A stretch of DNA of 64,000 nt from Eurosta solidaginis. Lineage: Eukaryota; Arthropoda; Insecta; Diptera; Tephritidae. The notes beneath the pieces were generated by a model. The model worked only from the letters and a program-made list of their open reading frames with translations, searched no databases and was not told the DNA's origin. Below are positions 1-10,286 of this stretch, piece by piece (positions within the stretch are counted from its first letter, which is position 1; every line of letters starts with the position of its first letter). The stretch covers positions 231,253,832 through 231,317,831 of the forward strand of contig NC_090319.1 of the NCBI RefSeq assembly GCF_040869045.1, written 5' to 3'. The position numbers and the translations under genes were made by a program.

Positions 1-988
1 TGCAGTTGAAACATCTTTTCGTCTGTGTGGTATTTGCGGTAGAAACATTTGCTTTACTGGGTTTTAAATTAATCTTCGAAAATGCTTGTAGAAGCTGTGC
101 TTTTGACGCATAACACTGCAAGTACGCCTGTGTCCGGAGCTGTTCATCGCTTATGCCTTTAATAAGGTAGTCCACTATCTCATCGTCTTCGAAGTGTAAC
201 AAGTTTTACAGGGCAATTTTGTCACCGTAACATTGTAAAAAACTTTCGCCAGCTTTCCATTTCCTGGCTTCGAACTTTCTACGCAATACTAATTTGCTTT
301 CCTTCGTGCTAAACGCTTCCCGCAGTTCAGCCAATAAATTTTGTAGCTCTTCTGTTGCAAAGTTTGGTTTAGAATGCATCCACGATAAAGCCTTGCACTT
401 CAGCTTGCTTAACAGCAAAACGAGCTGTAGATTGTCGTCGATACCATAGGCCACGCTTACACTCTGCAACTGTGATAGCCAAATGTCTACACTGGCTTTC
501 CCATCGTACTCGGGTACTATATTTAAAATAACGTCAATGGGGACTTGGCTTGGTTGTACTGGTGCTGTTTCGCTGGCCACCACCGTATTCATGTTGAGAT
601 CTGCCAACCGTCGTAGAATTTGCAACTCTTTCTCTAATATTTCTTTTTCACGCCTCATTAGTTCGTCTTTCATATGCTGCATCTGTGATATGGTCATATT
701 GTCGCCGTTTACATGTTCATCGCCCCCGTTGTAATTACCGCCAGCACCTGCACCATTGCTATCCTCATCGTTACCATTATTGTTGCTTCGCTCATGTACG
801 TCGGTGGTTGGTTCAACAATTTCGACTCCATCGCTTCCAACTATCGGACATTGTCCACGCTCCGCTACCGGGATTTGGTTCAGCCGAATTGCTAATGCGC
901 TCTTTGCGCCACTCGTTGGCAAATTCAGCTGCTGAAGCCAAGCACGCAATTGCTGGCTTGTAAAATCATTCACACTGATCGTTTCCAT
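1..988 (-). pseudogene. Gag of a Ty3/Gypsy-like LTR retrotransposon with an N-terminal SAP domain (element 0), 3' part off window
   Basis: Structural protein of a retrotransposon particle, read on the minus strand from a Met at 988. Residues about 5-40 look like a SAP (DNA-binding helix-extended-helix) domain: FTSQQLRAWLQQLNLPTSG, then KSALAIRLNQ. Residues about 60-105 are acidic and Gly/Asn-rich, about 105-135 form a charged coiled coil (MRREKEILEKELQIL), and about 150-260 have the Gag capsid pattern, with EYDGK followed by FEARKWKAGESF. An in-frame TAA at 206-208 breaks the ORF. The same frame then stays open to base 1 and ends in RCFNC, the first half of a CCHC zinc knuckle, so protease and RT should lie beyond the window. 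Family assignment is by pattern only; the exact clade is not certain. Confidence 0.75.
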
Positions 989-1198
989 ACTTATTAGATT
1001 GCAATTTTTTATATTCTTTTCAGTTCAAATTAATTTGTCTGTCCGCTTAAAACGTGTTATTTTCACTCATTTGTTTCGATCATTTGTTTCTATCATTTGC
1101 TTCACTATTTTGTTTTAACGCTCAATATTTTTCTTTTTAAATGTCCGCCACAAAACCAACTTTTATTTTATTAAGAAAAAAAAATCAGGAAAGGGAAT

Positions 1199-1218
1199 GC
1201 GATCCCACTTCTGAGACT
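1199..1218 (-). other. Primer-binding site of element 0, tRNA-Leu type (degraded)
   Basis: On the minus strand CTCAGAAGTGGGATCGC resembles the complement of a tRNA-Leu 3' end (consensus pattern TGGTGTCAGAAGTGGGAT). The first bases are mismatched. It lies about 210 bp upstream of the SAP-Gag start, where a primer site is expected. Confidence 0.4.
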
Positions 1219-1220
1219 TT

Positions 1221-1545
1221 AAGCGTTAAATAAAAGATGCGTCCGCTCGGTTTAATAGTTCGATTTATTCTCCCTTTTCAACTGTACAAGGTTTGCTTCT
1301 ACATACTCATGCAATCGTACGTTAAAATATGGCTTCTTTGGTTGCCATGCCTACTGCGTCGCTTCTATATATATTATGTTGCACATACTAGCATGCTATC
1401 GTAGTAGATACACTTATTTGTAGTAGTTGTATATTTATGTATCTTATATATATACTGACATGCAGTAGTATTACATGTAGAGTATTGTGGCTGTCATTAT
1501 ACCACGGTCACATACCTATGCAATGGTATGCGAAAGAGCTGCTAC
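1221..1545 (-). repeat. Probable 5' LTR of element 0
   Basis: The segment upstream of the tRNA-Leu-like primer site contains, on the minus strand, a TATA-like stretch (around 1360-1375) and AATAAA-type signals (around 1230 and 1265), as an LTR would. The outer end is placed near a TGTGTAGCAG start at about 1545. No second LTR is in the window, so the ends are a guess. Confidence 0.35.
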
Positions 1546-1589
1546 ACATACTTTATTACCCTTGGAGTTTACTGTTGGTGTTGGATTGG

Positions 1590-2432
1590 AGTTTGCTGGT
1601 TTTCCTCTAGGTTTATATTACGGAGATTTCGCGTGTTATTTTGATTAGATGATCCTGACTGACCTCCAAAATTGCGTCTTGGAAAATTATTATTTTGTCT
1701 ATTTTTATTATTTTTATACCGATTAGAGTTATTTTAATATCTTCGGTTTTGGTTACTTCGATAATTATTATTTTGGTAGCTTCTTCGGAAGTTACCCCGG
1801 TAATTAACTTGTGAGCGCGTCAGGCGTAAGTTTAAGCTACCCGTGATTTCAGTACAGCTACTCGTAAATTTTGAAATAGCCTCCTTCATAGATGTGAACG
1901 TTCCTGTTTGCATTTTCATTTTATCTCTTTCGTTAGCCGAGTTCTTACACATAGCCTTTACAGCTGATTGTGTGGAATATTTGGTTGCCAAATCAGGTGC
2001 AAGACCGTCAGATATGTAAGCACGATCCAACGATTTTGTTAATTTTTCGATTTCTGCAGTGTATTGGTTAGCTGTTTTACTGCGCTGTTGGAGGTTACTG
2101 CTATGGTCTCATAGTATCCTTAATTTGTTCTAGGATATCTAGTGCGTCTAAGAAACCATGTAAGTTTTCAGGCGTACCGTCAAACTCAGGCAGAATTGAA
2201 GAAGCCATTTTCAAAAATTCTACTGTTTTTTGCGCCATCTTGTTGGTTTGCATTTCTTCTGTTTGGGAAATTTTGTGTTGGATTTCAATTTTCGGAGTGT
2301 CCTCCAAATTGGATTAAGATTCCAAGAGGGTATAAAGTCTAATTCTATTACGTTTTTAAATGTGATTGGGACGGTTGTCTCTATATTATATATTGCTAGT
2401 GAGGATACCAATTTATCCCTAACACTGGACAA
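1590..2432 (-). pseudogene. Gag of a 412/mdg1-like Ty3/Gypsy element, internally deleted
   Basis: Minus-strand gag remains in three frames. 2432-2220 is the N-terminal part. 2307-2101 carries EFLKMASSILPEFDGT and HGFLDALDILEQIKDT, typical of the capsid of the 412/mdg1/17.6-type Gypsy group. 2030-1734 carries DRAYISDGLAPDLATKYST and ends in an Asn/Arg-rich basic tail (about 1734-1590). The middle of the capsid between the second and third blocks is missing, and a frameshift separates the first two. It lies downstream of three small ORFs (3065-3762), as in the leader-plus-gag layout of the 412 group. Non-functional. Confidence 0.7.
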
Positions 2433-2471
2433 AATTTGATGTGCTTCCAGCTAATGATTGTCTGTTTATAG

Positions 2472-3062
2472 CAGGCATGCTTAACCAACGAACCGATATC
2501 ATTTCGTTACGATAATTAACGTTAATAAACGAAACAAAGTCATTTCGTTTCGTTTATTAACGTTAAAAACGTCAAATTAGCGAAATGATTTCGTTTCGTT
2601 TTCTGCCATATCAAAACGAAATCAAATCGTTTATGTTGATTATTAATTTAAAACTATGCTGGCAAAGCTGATTGATGGCGGAGTCATTAAAGGTGAAAGC
2701 ATTCGCCAAGCTGATTGCAACTTTTCTCATGAATTTTGACAGTACGAACATTTCTCAGAGTATTTTTGACATTACCACCAACGAATTACACAAACAAATT
2801 ACATGGAGTTTGTGTGTGTATGTGCCCTCGTTGTTACCACCTTACGGCTTCACCATGGCTATAGCATTGCCAGCACAATTCAAACATAAAGCATCACGTT
2901 TTTGTTAACGTTTTTAACGTAAACGAAAGCTTTTCGTTTCGGTTAAAAACGAGATACAATTTATCTTGATAATTTCTTTATCGATAATATTTCGAAGTGT
3001 TTCAACGGAAACGGTGGAAATTTTTTGATAAACAATTAGCTTAACGTTAAGGTGCATCCCTG
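2472..3062. mobile_element. Non-autonomous hAT element (MITE), 591 bp
   Basis: Begins CAGGCATGC and ends GCATCCCTG, i.e. inverted ends of the hAT type (CAGGGATGC). It is flanked by a perfect 8-bp duplication GTTTATAG at 2464-2471 and 3063-3070, the length hAT transposases make. The interior has many copies of an AACGAAA-like word in both orientations near both ends (2490-2640 and 2900-3000), as expected of subterminal transposase sites. No transposase is encoded. It sits between ORF C and gag of the 412-like element. Confidence 0.9.
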
Positions 3063-3064
3063 GT

Positions 3065-3247
3065 TTATAGGATATTTACCCCTTGAATAGCTTTGCCTAT
3101 GTATTTCACCGACTGTAATATTATCGTGAGATGCTTCAACACAGTTTCATTTCTTATGCTTGACTTTTTATTAATGCATTTATAAGCCTTTTCGGCCAAA
3201 GCCTTTTCTTCCACAAGTGTGATGAAAATAGTTTCCCATTTACCCAT
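3065..3247 (-). CDS. Small leader ORF C of the 412-like element (unknown function)
   Basis: A 60-aa ORF beginning MGKWETIFITLVEEKAL, mostly helical and basic. Its ATG follows directly on the TGA stop of ORF B (TGAATG), an arrangement that would allow termination-reinitiation. Its stop TAA lies in the 8-bp target duplicated by the hAT element, so the ORF end was kept. I do not recognise the protein. Short ORFs ahead of gag are a feature of the 412/mdg1 group. Confidence 0.45.
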   Translation of the reverse strand: MGKWETIFITLVEEKALAEKAYKCINKKSSIRNETVLKHLTIILQSVKYIGKAIQGVNIL

Positions 3248-3502
3248 TCAGGTAAAGAGAGAAAAAAAACTAGGTTTCCATATTTTATCTATGCCGTCAG
3301 CACGGCTCAGATACCTCTTTTTCAAAATTTTGTTATGTGTTGAATAACATCTCAAAAATAAGTTCACAGCGCCAATAACGACAATAGCTAGAGGATAAAT
3401 TTTTATGGTTTCCAAGGATTCAGTATGGTCTATTATTTGGACTGTGTTTACCACGTCAGCATTTGGATTAGTGACTTTCGATTCTTGGCCTCCCATTGTC
3501 AA
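3248..3502 (-). CDS. Small leader ORF B of the 412-like element, single-pass membrane protein
   Basis: 84 aa. Residues 1-30 are polar (starting MTMGGQESKV). Residues about 36-55 form one transmembrane segment (YPLAIVVIGAVNLFLRC). A basic stretch KILKKRYLSRA follows. The small protein therefore looks like a Nin/Cin membrane anchor with a basic tail. The C-terminus runs to a TGA immediately followed by the ATG of ORF C. Function is unknown to me. It is intact, unlike the gag downstream. Confidence 0.5.
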   Translation of the reverse strand: MTMGGQESKVTNPNADVVNTVQIIDHTESLETIKIYPLAIVVIGAVNLFLRCYSTHNKILKKRYLSRADGIDKIWKPSFFSLFT

Positions 3503-3543
3503 AAAATATTTTGTTTGTTTTTTTTTATTTATATTTTTTTTTT

Positions 3544-3762
3544 TTATTTATTATCTGTAGTGTTATACAATATCATCATACGCCTAGTTTCCTCAACTCT
3601 AGTTGTAGGATTAATAACATCCTCAATAGTTGGCTCCCTAGTCAATCTTATGGTTTGCCAAAATTCTTTTAGCCATTTTAATTCCTCTTTGTAATCTCTG
3701 ACTTCCAATTCATTTTTAAGATCTTCAATTTGGCCTTTGGTAGGCATTATATAACAATTCAA
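3544..3762 (-). CDS. Small leader ORF A of the 412-like element (unknown function)
   Basis: 72 aa, strongly charged and likely coiled coil: residues about 10-35 read IEDLKNELEVRDYKEELKWL, followed by a REPTIEDVINPTTRVEETRR segment. It is the first ORF after the leader of the 412-like element and lies 41 bases ahead of ORF B. No homologue recognised. It could encode a small protein or simply be leader sequence that happens to be open. Confidence 0.35.
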   Translation of the reverse strand: MNCYIMPTKGQIEDLKNELEVRDYKEELKWLKEFWQTIRLTREPTIEDVINPTTRVEETRRMMILYNTTDNK

Positions 3763-4199
3763 TTAATTTGCTTTCTAGTTAATAAAAATTATATAATTAT
3801 TTAATTTTTTTTATTATTATTATTTCTTAACTCCTTTATTTCCTTCTTTAGTTTTTTTTTTTTTTTTCTGTTTGTAGTTAAGTTAATTTTTTCATTTAGC
3901 TAAGCTATGAATATCCTAACTTTTATCTGTTTTCCTCCTCTTTTCCTTTTCAACTTGACCGGCTTTGGGATTTTTGGTTCCTCAATTTTTTGAACCCTAT
4001 TTCTATTTCTATATTCCCCGATTGTCAGCGGCTTAGGTCCTTGCTTGACTTCTTCGGGTATTTTTATTTCACTTCATCCCAAATCTAAAGTTTATCTAAC
4101 TAAATTGTTAAAGATTTTTTATATCCTCTTCTGGAAACATAAGTTAAAGTAGTAAAAAAAATCTATTTTACAAATATTATTAATCATAAATCAAAACCC
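3763..4199. other. AT-rich leader of the 412-like element, no gene
   Basis: Long A/T homopolymers and no ORF with recognisable content. By position it is untranslated leader between the primer site at 5590-5607 and ORF A, before the repeat block that interrupts it. Confidence 0.4.
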
Positions 4200-4229
4200 T
4201 TAAATTTATCGTTACAAAATTCGGCAGAG

Positions 4230-5150
4230 TGGTTGCCTTTACTATAAGGAATACTCTTAAGAAAAATTAACGAAATCGGTTAAAGACCACGCCCACTTTT
4301 ATATAAAAGATTTTAAAAGGGTCGTAGAAGAAAATAATAAGCTATATCTTTGCAAAAGAGAGCTTTATATCAATGGTACTTCATTTCCCAAGTGGATTTA
4401 TAACAATAAATAGTAAACACTTCAAATTTAAAAAAAAATGGGCGTGGTACCTCCCCTTTCATGACTAAGCAATTTTCTATGTTTCGGGAGCCATAACTCG
4501 AAGAAAAATTAACGGATCGTAATAAATTGGGTACACACATTTTCCCTATAGCAGGAAATATTTATAGGAAAAATGGACGAGATTTGTTGGGAACCATGCC
4601 CACTTTTATATAAAAGATTTTGAAAAGGCTCGTAGACGAAAATAATAAGCTATACCTTAGCGAAAAAGAAATTTGTGTCAATAGAATTTTACTTTCTAAT
4701 TGAATTATAACATTAAATTGGAAAACTCTAAAATTTTTGAAAATGTGTGTGGCACCGCTCTTTTCAACTTTGACTAAGCAATTTTCTATATTTCGGGAGC
4801 CATAACTCGAAGAAAAATTAACACATCGTAATGAAATTGTGTACACACGTTTTCCTTATAACAGAAAATATTTCTAGTAAAAATGGACGGGATCGGTTAA
4901 AGACCACGGGAAATTAGATATAAAACAAGTTTAAAAGGTTCGTAGACTAGAAAAATAAGCTATAACTTAGCATGAAATAGTTTTGAATCAATGATATTTC
5001 ACTTATCAAGTTTTACTGTAAGAGGAAATGGGGAGACATTTTTTTTTAACGGGTGGTGCCACGTGTTATGTAGAAAAGTAATTTATCTGAAATGAAATGT
5101 ACAATTGAAGCTCACGCTGAGTATATAATGTTCGGTTACGCGCGTAATTA
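4230..5150. repeat. Tandem block of about 307-bp repeats, three copies, inserted in the 412-like leader
   Basis: CCCACTTTTATATAAAAGAT recurs at 4292 and 4599 (period 307). GGTTAAAGACCACG recurs at about 4278 and 4895, i.e. two periods. CATAACTCGAAGAAAAATTA is at about 4493 and 4801. The third copy is more diverged. The block ends near CTGAGTATATAATGTTCGGT (about 5117-5136), a phrase also found inside the Helitron at about 50.86 kb. No coding potential seen. Probably part of a Helitron-type repeat, but its ends are not resolved. Confidence 0.75.
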
Positions 5151-5589
5151 GACACCTTTGCTTGTTATGGTTAGTTTACTTAATACTATCGCCTGGATTG
5201 TTTTGCTATGATTCACGTTATTCCTTTAGCTCCTTTGTATCCTTGCGTGGACAGTTTCCTTATTCATTGTTATTCCACTTAATATGCCGCTGTAGATTAT
5301 TCCACTTCGTATGCGATTTAATCCAGTCTTCCCTATGAAATTGTGCCAACAAATGTGCTATCAGTGATTGCCAGCCCGTTTATCCGTTAATTCCATGGAG
5401 TGTATTCTTTGAAATGTGGATATATTCTTTAAAATGTAGAGAATATCCTTTTTCTCTCATTTGTTTCCCAGGATAATATCTACAATATTAAGAGTCAACT
5501 TGTCGTAGAGCTGCTCGTGGTCGTTCAAAAAAACCAAAACACCAATTTATTTCCAGCAGTCCTGGAAGTATGCTTTAGTTGTTCGTTGA
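5151..5589 (-). other. Leader of the 412-like element, no gene
   Basis: Sequence between the primer site and the repeat block. No ORF of interest. Taken as 5' untranslated leader of the minus-strand element because it runs on from LTR plus primer site. Confidence 0.4.
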
Positions 5590-5607
5590 AAGCTGGCAGG
5601 ATCGCCG
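5590..5607 (-). other. Primer-binding site, tRNA-Arg type
   Basis: Directly after the LTR on the minus strand comes CGGCGATCCTGCCAG. Apart from its first base this equals the complement of a tRNA-Arg(ACG) 3' end including CCA. It marks the LTR at 5608-6107 as a 5' LTR for the sequence to its left. Confidence 0.7.
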
Positions 5608-6107
5608 TGTAGAATACATCAGAAAATTAATTAGGAAGTGGCACCCTTGAGTGCCGAATACTAAAATCTTCCTATAGAGTATAGCACAAGATTATTTAGG
5701 AAATGGCACCCTTGAGTGCCGAATACCAAAAATCTTCCTAACTGAATATAACACAAGATTATTTAGGAAGTAGCACCCTTGAAGCCGAATACCAAATCTT
5801 TTTTATTTTAAAAATTTCAGCGTATTTATACTTTATAATTCTTATGCGCTACTTAGTTACTACAATAAATATTTACGATAATTCTTACATTCTTACTAAT
5901 TCCAACAAAAGTCATGTAGCCAAGCGTACGCTTACACATTCGTACACATATTCAGAAGCTGCTTCAATGCACTTGCTGAAAGCGTGTGAAAATGCTGGAG
6001 CAGAGGAATACGTGGTGTCAGCAAATTCCTAGTTACAGACTAAACAATTTATACATCGCGCGTGTTATGTGTGCAGATACGTATGCATTCACTTTTGATG
6101 CATTACA
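5608..6107 (-). repeat. LTR of the 412-like element (left arm copy)
   Basis: Minus-strand LTR of 500 bp starting TGTAATGCATC after a purine tract (AAAAGGGAGG, 6108-6117) and ending GTATTCTACA. It contains a TATA-like box and AATAAA-type signals around 5800-5840, and three degenerate 62-bp tandem units with GGCACCCTTGAGTGCCGAAT (5630-5800), each with an internal palindrome GGCACCCTTGAGTGCC. It has a purine tract on one side and a primer site on the other, so it is shared by two element copies in tandem. Confidence 0.8.
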
Positions 6108-6439
6108 CCTCCCTTTTCAAAAGGAATAGTTGGCGATTCTATTTCATTTAATAGCTTTTGATAATTTATTTATTTCACACTTTTATTTGTTCATATTTTT
6201 ATTCATGCGGTACGTTTTTCTTACTTTGTATATTTGCTTATGTCTTTTTTTTGAACTTTTTGCTTAAGCATATGGTTATGTTTATGATAGTAAAAATGAA
6301 ACTATTTTATTCTTAATGATTTGTGCCAATTTTTTGTACAATGATTTTCTTGATTTATATGTTTGTTTGCACATGTTTAGTAGAAATTAATGAGTGAGCA
6401 AAATGAACATTTAAGTCGAAATAAAATGTATTTATTTGA
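6108..6439 (-). other. 3' untranslated region of the 412-like element (left arm)
   Basis: AT-rich stretch between the integrase stop and the purine tract of the LTR. No ORF; mirrored at 11112-11435. Confidence 0.6.
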
Positions 6440-7260
6440 GTAATTTAAGTCTATTTTTGTGTATTATGATTTTCTTATTTTCATTTCTTAACGCGTAATT
6501 ATTATTATTTCTATCTATGCTTCCTACCTTATAGGGTATTAGAGTAAAATTATTATTTTCATCGATATTTTCTATCTTATAGGACCCTTTATATCTACTA
6601 TCTGAATTATGGCCTGCTTCATTTTTAACTCAGACTGAATCTCCTTTATTTATTTCCTTATAGTGAATATTTTTATCATAACTAATCTTTTCTTTTTCTT
6701 TAGCTTCTTTTACTAATTTAAAGGCTCCATCCTGCACTATTTGTAGCCCATATATAATTTCTTTATCGTAAGCCTCATAATTGTATAATGGGCTTACTGT
6801 ATTTTCTTGTACAAATTCGTAAGTCTGGGGTTTTTTTCCAAAACCTAGTTCGAATGGGCAATAACAATGAACTTCGGATGGGTTGTATTGTAACAATACG
6901 CAAAATATTTAAGATACTCATCCCAATCATCTTTGTTAATGGATATGTAAAAACCCACATATTCATTGAAAGTTCTATGACTACGTTCAACAGTACCTTA
7001 AGTTTGGTGGTGATATGGCGTAGATGTTTTGTGCTTAATATTGAGAAACTTACATATTCCCTCATATAAGCTATTTTTATATTCAGATCCCATATCCGTT
7101 ATTATTGTTTTCATACTTCCATAAATTAAGATGAACTTTTCCAATATGGCTCTTGTTACTGTTTTCGCATGTTTCCTCTGGATAGGAATTGCAATCAGGT
7201 ATTTAGTCAAATCACATATCAGACTAACAGCGTATTCACTTCTGTAGTAACCCACTTGTT
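6440..7260 (-). pseudogene. Integrase C-terminal part of a 412-like element (left arm)
   Basis: C-terminal half of a Ty3/Gypsy integrase of the 412/mdg1 type. Visible blocks are YRSEYAVSLICDLTKYL, ITDMGSEYKNS (second catalytic Asp), a YHHQT stretch, then the tail KEKEKISYDKNIHYKEINKG that precedes a basic C-terminus. A stop follows YHHQT (6998), where the other arm reads on through the third catalytic region, and another stop is at 6630. The part with the first catalytic Asp and the zinc finger is missing upstream, where the sequence joins a head-to-head gag. Confidence 0.75.
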
Positions 7261-7399
7261 ATGTAATATTCCACTTGTTTTAATATTTTTATTTCAGGAA
7301 CTCTTTGTGAAATCTTTAAATGTGTTGACTTTTCAAAACAAAACTTTTTCACTTCATAATTTTTTCTTGTGTAATAAAAGATATTAAAAAAAAAAATTA

Positions 7400-7835
7400 T
7401 TGTTTATTTCAAAATTTGCTGACCCCAATTTTTTGAACATGCCGTTGGTTACGAGAGAGGATAATTCTGGCAGCAATCCGTCAGCATCAGTATCAACAAC
7501 ATCTGGCGTGGGACCGTCTTCATTTCCTGCAACTTCAGTGCCGGGCACCGTATCGGCTGTTGAGATTTTTCCGGCACGTATCCCTAAACTACCAACTTTC
7601 TGGCGTGAAGAAGCTGAAATCTGGTTTCTGCAAATTGAATCAAGTTTCAACATTGCTGGCGTAAGTCAAGACTCAACAAAATTTGAATATCTGCTAAGCC
7701 ATCTGGCCCTTTGATTCTTCACGTGGTGAAAGACATCATCAAGAATCCTCCAGCACATGGACGTTATGAAGCTATGAAGACCCGAATTATTCAACATTTT
7801 ACTGAATCCGAAGAGAGTCAACTGAAGAATTTAGA
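7400..7835 (+). pseudogene. Gag N-terminal part of a CsRn1-like Ty3/Gypsy element (left arm, truncated)
   Basis: The ORF at 7400-7714 contains the CsRn1-type capsid start IPKLPTFWREEAEIWFLQIE followed by DSTKFEYLLSHL, then shifts frame. The capsid pattern continues to ESEESQLKNL at about 7835. Thr/Ser/Pro-rich N-terminus. The same protein is encoded on the opposite strand at 10140-9704, where it continues into protease and RT. Here it is cut off and fused to a BEL integrase piece. The likely own start is the ATG at 7439 rather than 7400. Confidence 0.75.
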
Positions 7836-8570
7836 GTCTGTTTTTCCACAAAGGCTGTTCATTTAGAAGTGTGCTCTGATCTCACCACGAACGCCTAAAA
7901 CGCAGCCTCTGCCCGATTCACTGGACGCTGTGGCCTACCCCATCAGATATTTTCTGACAACGGAAAGACGTTCGCCGGCGCACAACGCGTATTTCAAAGG
8001 GAATTCGCAGAAAAATATAGAACTCACGGCTTCTCATGGAGATTCATCCCACCATACGCTCCACACATGGTTGTTGGTCTATGGGAAGCCGCCGTGAAAA
8101 GTTTCAAGATACACTTCACGAAGGTTGCAGGAATCCAGAAGTTTTCCTTCGAAGAGCTCACTACCCTCTTAGTACGCATAGAGGCGGTCCTCAACTCCCG
8201 ACCACTCTCCCCTAAGTCCGAAGAACCAATGGATCCCCTAGTCCTAACCCCAGGGCATTTCCTACGTGGCGCGCCACTGTTATCACTGCCGGAGCCAACT
8301 GCAGAGCAAATCACCCTGGTCAACAAATGGCAGAAACCGAAAGTGCTTCACCACCAGTTCAGCACACGATGGAAGAACGAGTACCTCAAGGAGCTGCACA
8401 AGCGGTACAAGTGGAAATGCCCTCAACGCAATATTCAAGATGGAGATTTAGTTGTGGTAAAGGATGATTACTACCCCCGAACGAATGTCGTTTGGGGCGG
8501 GGAATCACTTTACACCCTGGATCGGATAACCATGTTCGAGTTGTGGAACTCAAAACCCAAAACGGACTAA
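7836..8570 (+). pseudogene. BEL/Pao integrase fragment with DUF5641 C-terminus
   Basis: Begins with the BEL integrase phrase CFSTKAVHLEVC-type (about 7838-7875). Then come FSDNGKTFAGA (second catalytic Asp, about 7955) and VVGLWEAAVKSFKIHF (catalytic Glu, about 8090). From 8067 an open 167-aa frame carries NSRPLSP, LTPGHFLRGAPLL and a C-terminal DUF5641-type domain (WKCPQRNIQDGDLVVVKDD). A stop after the first block breaks the frame. It abuts the end of the inverted-repeat arm on the left and a Gypsy RT in opposite orientation on the right, so it is an orphan piece. Not the same copy as BEL1 or BEL2. Confidence 0.85.
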
Positions 8571-10140
8571 TAGCCCGAAGCTGAAGACATGATCCAGTTT
8601 TCGGAGTAAGTCCGCTGGAATGTCTGTGCAGCATTACATACCCCAAATGGCATTCTCAAAAATTCAAACAAACCAAATGGTGTTATAACTGCAGTTTTAG
8701 GAATATCTTCCGGATTTACTGGAATTTGGTAATACGCTTTCATAAGGTCAAATTTTGAAAATATTTTCGCACCCGCCATTTCCATAGTAATATCACTAAA
8801 ATACGGTATTGGATACTTATCCGATACAGTAATTTTATTGAGTGCTCGGTAATCACCACATGGTCTCCAAGTACCATCAGGTTTTGGTACCATGTGTAGT
8901 GGGTTAGCCCAATTACTGTTGCTTGATCGAATAATTCCGTTATCCAATATATACTGAAATGTAGCTTTAGCTATGGCAAGTTTTTGTGGATCTTATCTTC
9001 TTGGTCGGGCCTTTCCAGGGCTACCAGACACTGTGATATGATGGACAACTTGATGCTTGCATTCGGAAGTAAAGGTTTGGGCAGAATACAATTCCAACAT
9101 CCTAGATCAAGCTCAAATATTTTTTCACCACAGGTAGGGATACGAGTATTGTTAACAGCATAAAGGACAAGTTTACTGGATTGTTTTGATTACTTGCATG
9201 GGAAAACAGAAAGTTCAGCCTCTGAATCTATTAAAAACTTTACTTTTGTCTTACGCTCAGTGATGAATAGTCGACCAGATATATTACCATCATCATTAGT
9301 GGTCGAAACCTCTGACGACGGCGGAATTAGTTTTTTGGATTTTTAAATACACATGGCTGTATGCACTTGATTGCTCTCTCAGCAAAACGCCAATGATACC
9401 AGCATAACCCTGAATCCTTGCGGTTTCGTGACTTTTCACGTCTTGCTACGTCTAGATGAACTACCACGATTTGAATTTCGAAATCGGTTCTCGATGGCTT
9501 CTATTCTCGATATGATCGATTCCAATTTTAATGGAAAAGTAGAAAATTCGGAATGTGACGATATATCATTACGAGGCATAGCAGTTCGAACTTTTTTTTG
9601 ATCTAGTTCAGCAAAGGATAATGAAGAAGTAGGAGAAAATTGCTCAAAAATTGTATCAGCTAATATTGCCAGATTATATAATTGATTGCATTCTGTCACC
9701 TAACTCTAAATTCTTCAGTTGACTCTCTTCGGATTCAGTAAAATTTTGAATAATTCGGGTCTTCATAGCTTCATAACGTCCATGTGCTGGAGGATTATTG
9801 ATGATGTCTTTCACCACGTGAAGAATCAAAGGGCCAGATGGCTTAGCAGATATTCAAATTTTGTTGAGTCTTCACTTACGCCAGCAATGTTGAAACTTGA
9901 ATCAATTTGCAGAAACCAGATTTCAGGTTCTTCACGCCAGAAAGTTGGTAGTTTAGGGATACGTGCCGAAAAAATCTCACCAGCCGATACGGTGCCCGGC
10001 ACTGAAGTTGCAGAAAATGAAGACGGTCCAACGCCGGATGTTGTTGATGCTGATGCTGACGGATTGCTGCCAGAATTATCCTCTATCGTAACCAACAGCA
10101 TGTTCAAAAAATTTAGGTCAGCAAATGTTGAAATAAACAA
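8567..10140 (-). pseudogene. gag-protease-RT of a CsRn1-like Ty3/Gypsy element, truncated in RT
   Basis: Read on the minus strand. Gag starts near 10140 (or the internal Met at 10099) with IPKLPTFWREEPEIWFLQID; its C-terminal part is at 9699-9436 (SLSFAELDQKKVRTAMPR). A protease-like stretch follows near 9230-9190 with FLIDSEAELSVFP, where family members have Asp-Ser-Gly; the Gly is Glu here. RT begins about 8985, with WANPLHMVPKPDGTWRPCGD, FSKFDLMKAYYQIP (motif A, Asp kept) and FEFLRMPFGVCNAAQTFQR at 8640. It stops before the YVDD motif at 8567, where it meets the BEL integrase piece. Several stops and frameshifts between blocks. Confidence 0.75.
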
Positions 10141-10286
10141 TAATTTTTTTTTTTTTAATATCTTTTGTTACACAAGAAAAAATTATGAAGTGAAAAAGTT
10201 TTGTTTTCAAAAGTCAACACATTTAAATGTTTCACAAAGAGTTCTTGAAATAAAAATATTAAAACAAGTGGAATATTACATAACAA

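Larger units (their letters stand above)
5608..7835. repeat. Left arm of a 2.2-kb inverted duplication
   Basis: The reverse complement recurs at 9704-11933 with high identity over LTR, integrase end and a gag segment. The left boundary runs into primer site and leader. The right boundary at 7835 (GAGAGTCAACTGAAGAATTT) is where a BEL integrase piece begins. Confidence 0.9.

Noticed and set aside
5630..5800. Three spaced repeats with internal palindrome resembling a CRISPR array
   Set aside because: They are 62-bp degenerate tandem units inside an LTR of a eukaryotic retrotransposon, with similar, not unique, spacers.
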